From an uncultured Clostridia bacterium (GTDB lineage: Bacteria > Bacillota > Clostridia > Christensenellales > DTU072): 64,000 nucleotides of DNA. Below are positions 16,287-24,132 of the stretch, one piece after another. Location of the stretch: assembly GCA_934274515.1 (NCBI GenBank), contig CAKQTC010000001.1, forward strand, positions 1 through 64,000, written 5' to 3'. The notes under the pieces were generated by a model. It was not told where the DNA came from. It worked only from the letters and a program-made list of their open reading frames with translations, and did not search any database. How positions within the stretch are numbered: position 1 is the first letter of the stretch; the number at the start of each line of letters is the position of its first letter. The position numbers and the translations under genes are program-made.

Positions 16287-16297
16287 AATCTCCCCTT

Positions 16298-17728
16298 TTA
16301 TTGATGTTCTCGCTTAACTCGGCTGATGAGTTTTCTGTAATTTTTTTCGACTTCGTTCTCTTCCCTTTTGCCCGGATTTAGCCTCGTTTTGTTCATAACG
16401 TAATATCTGAGTTCGTCCATCGCGTGGTCGTCGCGTTTGACGGGAAGGTCGTTGTTCCCCCAGTAGTAACCCTTTATTTCGCGTATCATATTGACGCAAT
16501 CGGCAAAGATATAGATTTTCGCCGGGCGCGACGCGAACAACGATTTTACGGTACTTATGCCGCTGAACATATCTTTGTTTACCCTACAATCCGCTTTTAT
16601 TCCTCGTTCGTAAAACAGTTCGGATACGCTTTTTACCGAACTCAGCGTCCGTTGCGTCGCCGCGCTGTCCATAAGCGTTTCCAAGTACCCTTCGGGGGTT
16701 CTGTGCCAGCCTAGTCTGTCCGCCGTTTCTTTGATTTTCGCGGCGTGGTAATCGATGTCTTTGCCTGCTTCGTAATGTTCTCCGACGACGTACACCGTTC
16801 CGTCACCGTCGCGACAATAAAAATGCGCGCTTAACGGGTTTCTCAATCCCGGGTCGATACTCATCGTGTCCTGCCATTCGGGCGGCACGTCGAACGGCTC
16901 TATGACGTGGACGTTCGGGTCGAACTCCGGGTATACGAGTCCGCCGCAAGAACGGAAGTTGCCGTAACGCCTGCTGTCGAGCGCGTCGGGCGAAAGACTT
17001 TTCGTCATCTCTTCCACTTCTTCCGCATCGAGAAAGGGGTTGTCCCCCCATTCCATTTTGACGTAATAAATTTCTTTCGACTGCCGCTTGTTAAGGTAAA
17101 TCTCGTCGTACACCCAAGTTAAACCTTTGAGGGGCGTCATCGTCCCGAACAAATCCCCTTTCTTGTCAAGGACGCGCATTCGACACTCCTCGTATATATC
17201 ATGAGGGGGTTCTTCGTCAAACCATACGAAATCCAAACTTGCGCCCTGAAACTTTTCCCTGCCCTGATCGGCGGATTTGAACCCGATTTTCGACAACCCG
17301 CCGAACACGTTTCTTACGACTATCGTATCGATGATTCCGACCGACGGATTGCCTTTCGTCCCCGTGTGCATAACGACGTCCTCTATCCACTCGGGGTTCA
17401 AATAATGCAGAATCTTGCTTTGCGCGACGTCGCGCTGTACTTCGTAACTCACGCTTACGACCCAACCGAAAACGTTTTCCCTGTTCTGCCTAAACGGATG
17501 TATTCCGCGCGCAAGCCAAACCGTTTCCACCGCTCCGCATTCCGTCTTTCCGCTTCGATTACCGCCGAATACCCATCGATTGCGTTTCGGGCATTTATGA
17601 AACGCCATTTGCTTATAATGCACTTTGTCGCCCGAGTTGTACCTCGACAACGCGTCGCACTTTTCGCGCGTTTGCAAAAGTCGCTCGATTTTTCTGACGT
17701 TTGCGATAATCTCGCGTTCGCTTTCCAT
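16298..17728 (-). CDS. terL: Terminase large subunit
   Basis: This 476-residue packaging ATPase-nuclease has the Walker A motif GGNRSGKT near residues 55-62, Walker B LDFVWFDEEP and the coupling motif GTMTPLKG. The RNase H-like nuclease carries Asp residues in SIDPGLR, LMDSAATQ and DDHAMDELR. All appear intact. The start at 17728 is chosen because GGAGGGAGG lies seven bases upstream; an in-frame ATG at 17794 has none. It heads the phage-derived block and is divergent from birA. An intact motor plus nuclease argues against simple decay. Confidence 0.9.
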   Translation of the reverse strand: MESEREIIANVRKIERLLQTREKCDALSRYNSGDKVHYKQMAFHKCPKRNRWVFGGNRSGKTECGAVETVWLARGIHPFRQNRENVFGWVVSVSYEVQRDVAQSKILHYLNPEWIEDVVMHTGTKGNPSVGIIDTIVVRNVFGGLSKIGFKSADQGREKFQGASLDFVWFDEEPPHDIYEECRMRVLDKKGDLFGTMTPLKGLTWVYDEIYLNKRQSKEIYYVKMEWGDNPFLDAEEVEEMTKSLSPDALDSRRYGNFRSCGGLVYPEFDPNVHVIEPFDVPPEWQDTMSIDPGLRNPLSAHFYCRDGDGTVYVVGEHYEAGKDIDYHAAKIKETADRLGWHRTPEGYLETLMDSAATQRTLSSVKSVSELFYERGIKADCRVNKDMFSGISTVKSLFASRPAKIYIFADCVNMIREIKGYYWGNNDLPVKRDDHAMDELRYYVMNKTRLNPGKREENEVEKNYRKLISRVKREHQ

Positions 17729-17853
17729 CGGTTTCCCTCCCTCCGCCGCATATGATAAGCGATATAATTTACCGTTTTCGGCGCGTTTTGGCATAACATT
17801 GTCATATAAACGGCGAATAACGGCAGGATTTTTTCACGCAACCGACAATACTG

Positions 17854-17882
17854 TTGCTTATAGAATGAAAAACGCTTATAAT
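17854..17882 (+). promoter_or_regulatory. Promoter of birA, near-leaderless
   Basis: TTGCTT (17854-17859) and TATAAT (17877-17882) are 17 bases apart. The birA ATG comes eight bases after the -10 box with no Shine-Dalgarno site, so the transcript should start within a base or two of the codon. Confidence 0.75.
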
Positions 17883-17890
17883 TAACATTA

Positions 17891-18583
17891 ATGAAAACCG
17901 TTATTCTTAGCGAAATCGACAGCACAAACGAGTACGCCAAACGCAACGCTGAAAATCTTAAAAACGGGGACGCGGTTATTGCCTTTTCGCAAACGAACGG
18001 AAAAGGCACATCGGGTCGGTCGTTCGTTTCGCCGTTCGGCGGTTTGTACGTTTCTTTCGTCGTAAAAAACGATTATCCTTTATGTCGCTCGCTCGTTACG
18101 CCTGCCGTAGCCGTTGCCGTCCAAAAAGCGGTAAAACGCGTTTTCGACGTTTCGCTCGGCATAAAGTGGGTAAACGATTTATATAAGGACGGGAAAAAAG
18201 TATGCGGAATACTATGCGAAAACCATATTTCCTGTATGATAATCGGCGTAGGAATTAACCTTTCTCCACCGAAAGACGGATTTCCTCCCGACCTTGACGT
18301 TGCCGGTGTAATCGGGGACAAAACCGTTTGTTTGTCGAAAAAAATACGCCTTGCTCGGTTAATTCGCAGATATATTTTACGGTTTTTGAAAACCGACGGC
18401 AAAAAAATGCTTTCTTCTTACCGCTCCGCGTCCGTTGTCATCGGCAAAACCGTGCAAGTATTAAGCGGCGAAGAACAAACGAAAGGCGTTGCGGCGTATA
18501 TTACAGACAAAGGCTATCTCGTCGTGAATACGGACGACGGTGTGAAAACGGTATTTTCGGGAACGCTGAGAATTCTAGATTAA
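17891..18583 (+). CDS. birA: Biotin-protein ligase, catalytic form without HTH
   Basis: This 230-residue enzyme attaches biotin to carrier proteins such as acetyl-CoA carboxylase. The biotinyl-AMP binding loop is GKGTSGRSF near residue 38, followed by SFVVKNDYP, KWVNDLYKDGKKVCGIL around 93-109 and VGVGINLSPP. The small C-terminal SH3-like domain is present. The N-terminal DNA-binding domain of bifunctional BirA is missing, so it should not act as a repressor. It is divergent from the phage-derived block. Confidence 0.92.
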   Translation: MKTVILSEIDSTNEYAKRNAENLKNGDAVIAFSQTNGKGTSGRSFVSPFGGLYVSFVVKNDYPLCRSLVTPAVAVAVQKAVKRVFDVSLGIKWVNDLYKDGKKVCGILCENHISCMIIGVGINLSPPKDGFPPDLDVAGVIGDKTVCLSKKIRLARLIRRYILRFLKTDGKKMLSSYRSASVVIGKTVQVLSGEEQTKGVAAYITDKGYLVVNTDDGVKTVFSGTLRILD

Positions 18584-18668
18584 ACCGTTTTTGAAAAGAG
18601 CCAAAATAATGACGAAAATCGGCGACGACCCGAATAAAAAATAACGATAATAAGAAATTAACGCAAAA

Positions 18669-19835
18669 ATGATAAAATTACTTTCAAAATTTTTTATAAA
18701 AAACAGTGAAGACCTTGACAATCCGACGGTAAGGCAAAACTACGGTATACTGTGCGGCGCGGTAGGTATCGCACTTAATATTCTGCTTTCGGCGGCTAAA
18801 ATTACCATGGGGTTTCTTACGGGTTCGGTATCCGTTCTCGCAGACGGCGTAAACAACGTTTCCGACGTAGGCAGCAGTACGATAACTTTACTCGGTTTTC
18901 GCATCTCGGCTAAACCCGTCGATAAAAAACACCCGTTCGGTCACGGCAGAGCGGAATATATCGGCGGTTTGATAGTCGCGGTCGCAATAATTCTCGTCGG
19001 CGCGGAACTTGCGATAAGTTCGATTAAATCCCTCGTTACTCCCCCCGAAATAACTTTTGACGTCGCAACGCTTATTATTCTCGGCGTGTCCGTTGTCGTT
19101 AAACTTTATATGGCGGGTTACAATTACCGTTACGGCAAAAAACTTTCTTCCGCCGCGCTTAAAGCAACCGGAGCGGACAGCATTTCCGACGCGGTAAGTA
19201 CGACGGCGGTACTCGTTTGCGCACTCGTATGCTACTTTACCAAACTTTCGCTCGACGCTTACGTGGGACTTTTGGTTTCGGCGTTTATCGTTTTTTCGGG
19301 CGTTAAAAGCACAATGGAAATAGTAAATTTATTGTTGGGAACCGCTCCCGACCCGAAGTTCATCAAAGAAATAGTTGCGTTTACGAAAAACTATCCCGCG
19401 GTACGCGGCGTACACGACATCGTGGTGCATAATTACGGCGTAGGAAGAACGATGATATCCATGCACGCCGAAGTAGACGCAAACGAAGATATAATGGAAG
19501 CGCACGACTGCATAGACAATCTCGAACACGACCTTGGCAAAAAATTCCGTTGTATCGCGGTCATTCATATGGACCCGGTAATAACCGACGACCCGAAAGT
19601 ACTATTGCTAAAAACTGCCGTTGAAAACATCGTAAAAAGCATAAACCCCGATTTTACGATACACGATTTCAGAATGAACGAAGGCTCCACGCATACAAAC
19701 GTAATCTTCGACGTAGTGCTTACGTTCGACGCAATGAAAAACGAAAAAGAAATAGTAAAAATAATAACCGATAAAATCAGCGCGCTGAACCCGACGTACA
19801 ACAGCGTCATCAACGTCGATTATCCTTTAACGTGA
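18669..19835 (+). CDS. Cation diffusion facilitator (CDF) metal transporter
   Basis: This 388-residue membrane protein exports divalent metal ions in exchange for protons. It has six membrane segments, GSVSVLADGVNNVSD in segment 2 and the HPFGHGRAEYIGGL loop. Segment 5 carries DSISDAV with the second pair of metal-binding Asp residues. A cytoplasmic C-terminal domain follows from about residue 215, with HAEVDANEDIMEAHD. Metal specificity (Zn, Fe or Mn) cannot be told. No Shine-Dalgarno site precedes the ATG. An 85-base gap separates it from birA. Confidence 0.9.
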   Translation: MIKLLSKFFIKNSEDLDNPTVRQNYGILCGAVGIALNILLSAAKITMGFLTGSVSVLADGVNNVSDVGSSTITLLGFRISAKPVDKKHPFGHGRAEYIGGLIVAVAIILVGAELAISSIKSLVTPPEITFDVATLIILGVSVVVKLYMAGYNYRYGKKLSSAALKATGADSISDAVSTTAVLVCALVCYFTKLSLDAYVGLLVSAFIVFSGVKSTMEIVNLLLGTAPDPKFIKEIVAFTKNYPAVRGVHDIVVHNYGVGRTMISMHAEVDANEDIMEAHDCIDNLEHDLGKKFRCIAVIHMDPVITDDPKVLLLKTAVENIVKSINPDFTIHDFRMNEGSTHTNVIFDVVLTFDAMKNEKEIVKIITDKISALNPTYNSVINVDYPLT

Positions 19836-19939
19836 ACCGCAGAGCGGCTTTCGCCTAGATGTTTCGGTTTCGCTCAGCATAACGAAAGTTAGGGTGCGAC
19901 GCTTTTACTCCGCGTTACGAAGGCATTGTTCGTTCACTA

Positions 19940-19968
19940 TTGCTTTTTTTAATATTAAGGTATATACT
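19940..19968 (+). promoter_or_regulatory. Promoter of the 20005 gene
   Basis: TTGCTT (19940-19945) and TATACT (19963-19968) are 17 bases apart. The leader of about 30 bases has no Shine-Dalgarno sequence. The stretch 19836-19939 holds no gene that I can see. Confidence 0.55.
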
Positions 19969-20004
19969 TATATTAAATATCAACATTAATAAGCGTTTTA
20001 CAAT

Positions 20005-21141
20005 ATGATTAGAAAAACAAAAATATCCGTAGTTATTCTTTTATTAGCGTTTATCGTGGCGGCGATTTTTATCCCGACGCAAAAAATCGCTTTTGCCGAC
20101 GAAATATATTCTCTTACTTACGTTTTTAACGGAAATGATATTTTTCATTCTCCCGTCGAAAAAGGCGCATCGATTTCCTCTCTCGTTTCTTACGATAATT
20201 TGTTGGAATACGTTGACGAATCCGCGCTTGTGGGTAAGAAAATAGTCTACGTCTACGAATCGAGCGGCGAACCCGTAACCGTGCCCTTTACCGTCGAAAA
20301 CAACGTCCGCATCGCTATTAATCTCGTTGACACCGAACAAACGGTCACTTTCTCTTACTACTACGGTTACGGTGAAAACGACCGAGAAAAAATCGTTTAT
20401 AAACTCGGCGAAAAAACCGCCGTTCCCTCCGTTGTCCACGACACGCAAGTTTTGCAAAACAAGTTTTTTACCGACAACAAACTCCATACTTACGCACATA
20501 TTCCGCAGTTCGCGTCAGCCGACTTCGCGTGCTATCCTTTGCTCGATTCGCTCGTCAAAGTCACGTTTAACGGACAAGAGAAATATTGTCACTACGGTAG
20601 TACCGTATCCGATGTTTGGGGTACCCAAACTCACGCCGTGGCTAATGTTTCCTTAGATAAAGAAAAGACGAAAAAATTTGATTGCGCGTTGCTTGGCGAC
20701 GTTGTTTTATACGGAGATATAGTGCGTACGCATTATCGGGTTACGTTTGACGACGGGCTTAGCAAGTACGAAACGTACGTCCCCGTAGAGTATCCTGTAG
20801 TAACTGCCGATATGTTTCCCGTATCCGCCGTGGAGTGGCGGCTTGACGAATCCAAGCGCGTGGAATATCCGCTTACGATTACCGACGACGTCGTGCTTTA
20901 CTCATCGAACGGAATGAACAATCCGCTTACGAACACCGACCGCGTTTTACTTTACGTTTTTGGGGCTGTTTTGGTTGCCATGGCTGTTTGGGGTGCGGTT
21001 TACGAGCATTTGAAAACCGTTAAAAAGCGCAAAAAACGTCAAGAAAGCGTTGCTATCGAAAACGATTGTTCTGCCGAAAAAAGCGAACAAAAGTCGTGCG
21101 AAAACGACGAAAGCGTCGATCCGCCGAAAAACGACGCATAA
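20005..21141 (+). CDS. Exported, C-terminally anchored surface protein
   Basis: This 378-residue protein has an N-terminal signal peptide (basic start, hydrophobic core at about 8-24, likely cut after KIAFA). A beta-rich extracellular region of about 280 residues follows with several similar segments of the form VTFDDG or LTYVFNGND, resembling the short beta repeats of InlB-type surface proteins. A C-terminal membrane segment (about 315-335) precedes a basic, then acidic tail. It is probably a membrane-anchored surface protein. I do not recognise a family and see no enzymatic motif. Confidence 0.7.
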   Translation: MIRKTKISVVILLLAFIVAAIFIPTQKIAFADEIYSLTYVFNGNDIFHSPVEKGASISSLVSYDNLLEYVDESALVGKKIVYVYESSGEPVTVPFTVENNVRIAINLVDTEQTVTFSYYYGYGENDREKIVYKLGEKTAVPSVVHDTQVLQNKFFTDNKLHTYAHIPQFASADFACYPLLDSLVKVTFNGQEKYCHYGSTVSDVWGTQTHAVANVSLDKEKTKKFDCALLGDVVLYGDIVRTHYRVTFDDGLSKYETYVPVEYPVVTADMFPVSAVEWRLDESKRVEYPLTITDDVVLYSSNGMNNPLTNTDRVLLYVFGAVLVAMAVWGAVYEHLKTVKKRKKRQESVAIENDCSAEKSEQKSCENDESVDPPKNDA

Positions 21142-21163
21142 CCAACTTTTATAGCCTATAACC

Positions 21164-21192
21164 TTGACAAAACGGGGCAAATTTGGTATCAT
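21164..21192 (+). promoter_or_regulatory. Promoter of the Ldh2-family dehydrogenase
   Basis: A perfect TTGACA (21164-21169) and a TATCAT (21187-21192) are 17 bases apart. A CAAGGAG ribosome binding site follows shortly before the ATG at 21256. Confidence 0.75.
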
Positions 21193-21255
21193 CTTGATAG
21201 CGTAAAAAACGCGAAAACACTATACAGAAAATATTTTTTACAAGGAGATTTTATT

Positions 21256-22368
21256 ATGCCTAAAATGATACTTGACTGGAAAACGGCAAACGATTTCGTT
21301 ACCGACGCGTTCGTTGGTGTCGGCGTTCCTCGCGAAGACGCCGCTATTTGCGCCGACGTTCTTTTGGAAAGCGACCGTCGCGGTATCGAAAGCCACGGCT
21401 GCAACCGTTTCAAACCTATCTATATAGACAGAATTAAAGCGGGTATTCAAAACCCCGTAACGAACTTTGACATCGTCAAAGAAACCCCCACCACCGCGGT
21501 TGTTGACGGACACGACGGTATGGGACAGGTTATCGGTTACAAAGCGATGGAACTCGCCATCAAAAAAGCAAAAGAATACGGCTTGGGTATGGTTGTCGTT
21601 CGTAATTCTTGCCACTACGGCATAGCGGGTTATTATCCGACGATGGCGTGCAAACACGGCTGTATCGGTTTAACCGGCACCAACGCGCGTCCTTCCGTTG
21701 CTCCTACGTTCGGCACCGAAGGTATGTTCGGAACCAATCCCCTTACCGTCGGAATTCCTTCGGACGAAGAATTCGATTTCCTTATCGACTGCGCTACTTC
21801 CATTACGCAAAACGGTAAAATCGAATACTATGCGAGAATTAACGAACCCGTTCATCCCGGCACGATTATCGACATAGACGGTAATCCCGTTGAAGGCGAC
21901 GCGGGAGTTGCTCTTAAAAAAATTCGTCAAGGCACGGCTGCCCTTACCACTCTCGGCGGTATCGGCGAAGCGCTCGGCGGATACAAGGGTTACGGTTACG
22001 CTATGATAGTCGAACTTTTGAGTGCGGTTCTTCAAGACGGTAACTACGGTAAAGACCTTAACGGTACCGACGAAAACGGCAATAAAGTTCCTTATCATCT
22101 CGGACACTTCTTCATCGCTATCGACACCGACCACTTCCTCGGCGAAGAACTTTGCCGCAAAAAAACCGGCGAAATCCTCCGTTCTATCCGCGAATCGAGA
22201 AAGGCTCCCGGCTGCGAACACATTTACACCGCCGGCGAAAAAGAATACCTTATTTGGCAACAAAGAAAGGACAGCGGCGTTCCGATTAACGAAGCGGTTC
22301 AAAAAGAAATGAGTAACGTTCGTGACGAACTCGGACTTACTCAATACGTTTTCCCTTGGGAAAAATAG
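21256..22368 (+). CDS. Malate/L-lactate dehydrogenase family (Ldh2) oxidoreductase
   Basis: This 370-residue NAD(P)-dependent 2-hydroxyacid dehydrogenase belongs to the Ldh2/YlbC family, unrelated to the classical Rossmann LDH. Family marks are ESDRRGIESHG with the catalytic His near residue 50, VVVRNSCHYGIAGYY, GTNPLTVGIPS with the coenzyme loop, and LGGYKGYGYAMIVELL. The substrate (malate, lactate, sulfolactate, ureidoglycolate or another) cannot be read from the sequence. It has its own promoter and strong RBS and codon use suggestive of good expression. Confidence 0.9.
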   Translation: MPKMILDWKTANDFVTDAFVGVGVPREDAAICADVLLESDRRGIESHGCNRFKPIYIDRIKAGIQNPVTNFDIVKETPTTAVVDGHDGMGQVIGYKAMELAIKKAKEYGLGMVVVRNSCHYGIAGYYPTMACKHGCIGLTGTNARPSVAPTFGTEGMFGTNPLTVGIPSDEEFDFLIDCATSITQNGKIEYYARINEPVHPGTIIDIDGNPVEGDAGVALKKIRQGTAALTTLGGIGEALGGYKGYGYAMIVELLSAVLQDGNYGKDLNGTDENGNKVPYHLGHFFIAIDTDHFLGEELCRKKTGEILRSIRESRKAPGCEHIYTAGEKEYLIWQQRKDSGVPINEAVQKEMSNVRDELGLTQYVFPWEK

Positions 22369-22410
22369 TCAACTTACGATACGGAAACGTAATTTTAACC
22401 GAAAAACGAA

Positions 22411-22437
22411 GGAAATCGAGGTTTATCCCCGATTTCC
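22411..22437 (+). terminator. Hairpin after the dehydrogenase gene
   Basis: GGAAATCG (22411-22418) pairs with CGATTTCC (22430-22437), followed by a short T-run. It may terminate the dehydrogenase transcript or act as a leader hairpin of the next gene, whose ATG is 35 bases further on. Confidence 0.4.
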
Positions 22438-22471
22438 CGCTTTTTCGGGATTAAACGGAGTAACATAATAC

Positions 22472-23431
22472 ATGGCAGACAAACGTCGTTTTCACAACAG
22501 AAAACCGAAGCAAGACACTTACAAGCCGCCGTTTCCCGACGGTGTTCTTGCCGAACCGATAGAAAATCTAACTTTACGGGAAGAAACCGCCGTTTTGCTT
22601 ATCGGCGCAAAAGTAACGACTATCGGCGACGTTGTTAAGCGTTGCGAAACGGATTTCTACAAAATTTGCAAGTTCAACAAGAAAAACTTACTTGACGTCA
22701 AAGCCGCGGTAAAGAAGAGAAATCTTTTCTTAAAGCCTTTACCCGTCAAAGACGTTGCTGCGGACCCCGCCCGACCCGCCCCCGACGGTCAAGACCGTCG
22801 CAATCAAAACGACGGCAAGGCGCAACAGTCGAAAGACGGACGCGATCGCGCGATATCGTCCGTATCCTCTGCTCATCCGCAACAAAATCCGTCAAAGTCC
22901 CCACAAAATCAACCAAACAAGCAAAAGCCGCAACGGCAAGACAAAAAGAACAAGTTTGAAAAAGAAGTTCCTTACGTGATGCAGACGATACCCGAACGTC
23001 CGCCGCGTCCCGTTAAAGTAGCGGTCAAGGAAGAAAGCGACCGTTACGTAAAAATAAACAAGAACGGGCTTTGGGGGTTCCGCGACAGAAACTCCAAAGA
23101 TATGGCTGTTCCTGCGGTATACGACGAAGTTTTTTCTTTCAAAGAAGAACTATGTTGCGTACAAAAAGACGAAAAATTCGGGTTTATTAACCGCCAAGGC
23201 GAAGAAATCGTACCTTTGATTTACGACTGCGCGACTTCGTTCAGCGAAGGTTTGGCTTGCGTATACAAAGGCGAAAATTGCGGTTACATCGACAAAGAAA
23301 ACAACGTGGTCATCGACTTTAAGTTTGACGCAGGCACGCCTGTCGTCGGCGGCGAGTGTCGTGTAAAAAAGAACGGCAAGTGGGGCGAACTTCACGTCGA
23401 TAATCCGGAAGAAATACGTTGGATAATATAA
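22472..23431 (+). CDS. Alpha-CTD-like domain fused to WG repeats
   Basis: This 319-residue protein has three parts. Residues about 29-90 align closely with the C-terminal domain of the RNA polymerase alpha subunit (PIENLTLREETAVLL, TIGDVVKRCETDF, NKKNLLDVKAAVKKR), two helix-hairpin-helix-type units. A Gln/Lys/Pro-rich, probably disordered linker covers about 95-170. The rest holds about three WG-type repeats (NKNGLWGFRDRNSKD, DEKFGFINRQGEE, GENCGYIDKENN). At positions matching E. coli Arg265 and Asn268, which touch DNA, it has Glu and Val, so promoter binding like alpha is unlikely. The role is unknown. Confidence 0.75.
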   Translation: MADKRRFHNRKPKQDTYKPPFPDGVLAEPIENLTLREETAVLLIGAKVTTIGDVVKRCETDFYKICKFNKKNLLDVKAAVKKRNLFLKPLPVKDVAADPARPAPDGQDRRNQNDGKAQQSKDGRDRAISSVSSAHPQQNPSKSPQNQPNKQKPQRQDKKNKFEKEVPYVMQTIPERPPRPVKVAVKEESDRYVKINKNGLWGFRDRNSKDMAVPAVYDEVFSFKEELCCVQKDEKFGFINRQGEEIVPLIYDCATSFSEGLACVYKGENCGYIDKENNVVIDFKFDAGTPVVGGECRVKKNGKWGELHVDNPEEIRWII

Positions 23432-23464
23432 CTTTATTCGACAAAAAAGTTATTTTTTTACAAC

Positions 23465-23492
23465 AAAAAAAACGCGATTGCTCGCGTTTTTT
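23465..23492. terminator. Bidirectional terminator
   Basis: AAAACGCGA pairs with TCGCGTTTT around a TTGC loop, flanked by A and T runs on both sides. It lies between the convergent WG-repeat gene and the methyltransferase gene. Confidence 0.85.
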
Positions 23493-23509
23493 ATTTATCA
23501 CGATTTTAT

Positions 23510-24130
23510 TTATTTTATTCCGATAGCGAAAAGTTTTTTGTCGCCGGTAACGACTTCAATCGAAGAAAAACCTGCTTTTTCGAACATTGCTTTTATTTCG
23601 TCGGGCGTGTTAAGTTCGTATCGTATCTCGCGTTTTACGTATTCCATGTGGTCGGTGCCGTCTTCGTACGCGTCGAGCATAACGATAAACTCGCCGTCTT
23701 TTTTTAACACGTTATAGACGTTTTGCACGGCGGCTTGTTTATTCTGCCAAAAATAAAACGTTTCCACCGCGGTAACGACGTCGAATTTCTCCGTCGGGTA
23801 TGGCAAAAACGCAACGTCGCCCGTTCTTATTTGCATTTTTTCGCTCGCTACGTCTTTAACGTTGTAGTTTTTTGCGCATCTAACGGCAGTTTCGCTTATA
23901 TCTATGCCGTATATTTTGCCTTTCGGCGCGAGCGCGGAGAGTTTGGATAACGTTCTGCCTCCGCCGCAACCTATATCCAAACAAACGGCGTCGGGTTTTA
24001 CGTTGATTTTCGACAAACCTTCATCTGTTAGTTTGGCGTGATCCTTGTTCATGTTGCCAAGCGTGACCGCACCCCAAAATCCTTTCGGTTTTCCTGCATT
24101 TTGCAATCTTTTTTTGAGAAAAAAATTCAT
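23510..24130 (-). CDS. Class I SAM-dependent methyltransferase
   Basis: This 206-residue enzyme has the SAM-binding motif VCLDIGCGGGRTL near residue 50, an acidic end of strand 2 in GIDIS and motif post-I TGDVAFLPYP. The substrate is unknown; small-molecule or lipid methylation is typical of this UbiE-like group. It lies two bases after the PlsC-like gene, so the two are co-transcribed, which fits a lipid-related substrate, but that is inference. Confidence 0.85.
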   Translation of the reverse strand: MNFFLKKRLQNAGKPKGFWGAVTLGNMNKDHAKLTDEGLSKINVKPDAVCLDIGCGGGRTLSKLSALAPKGKIYGIDISETAVRCAKNYNVKDVASEKMQIRTGDVAFLPYPTEKFDVVTAVETFYFWQNKQAAVQNVYNVLKKDGEFIVMLDAYEDGTDHMEYVKREIRYELNTPDEIKAMFEKAGFSSIEVVTGDKKLFAIGIK

Positions 24131-24132
24131 CT

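Larger units (their letters stand above)
9801..17760 (-). mobile_element. Phage-derived head-and-nozzle gene block
   Basis: Ten consecutive minus-strand genes run in phage late-gene order: large terminase, TerS-like, portal, scaffold, capsid, two connector-type proteins, nozzle, a 29-residue protein and a holin. Most are preceded by clear Shine-Dalgarno sites and all frames are open. The block sits between ordinary host genes (nucleotidyltransferase and birA). It lacks integrase, repressor, replication, tail-fibre or tailspike, ejection and endolysin genes. I see no direct repeats at its edges. It is either a stripped prophage or a kept, domesticated particle. Confidence 0.8.

Noticed and set aside
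9801..17760. Capsid-forming satellite (cf-PICI-like) as an explanation of the phage block
   Set aside because: Such satellites carry an integrase, a repressor and a replication module, none of which is present here, and this block has its own nozzle gene; kept only as a weaker alternative.
19836..19939. GC-rich intergenic stretch considered as an RNA gene
   Set aside because: No convincing stem of more than a few pairs and no terminator or promoter in the right place.
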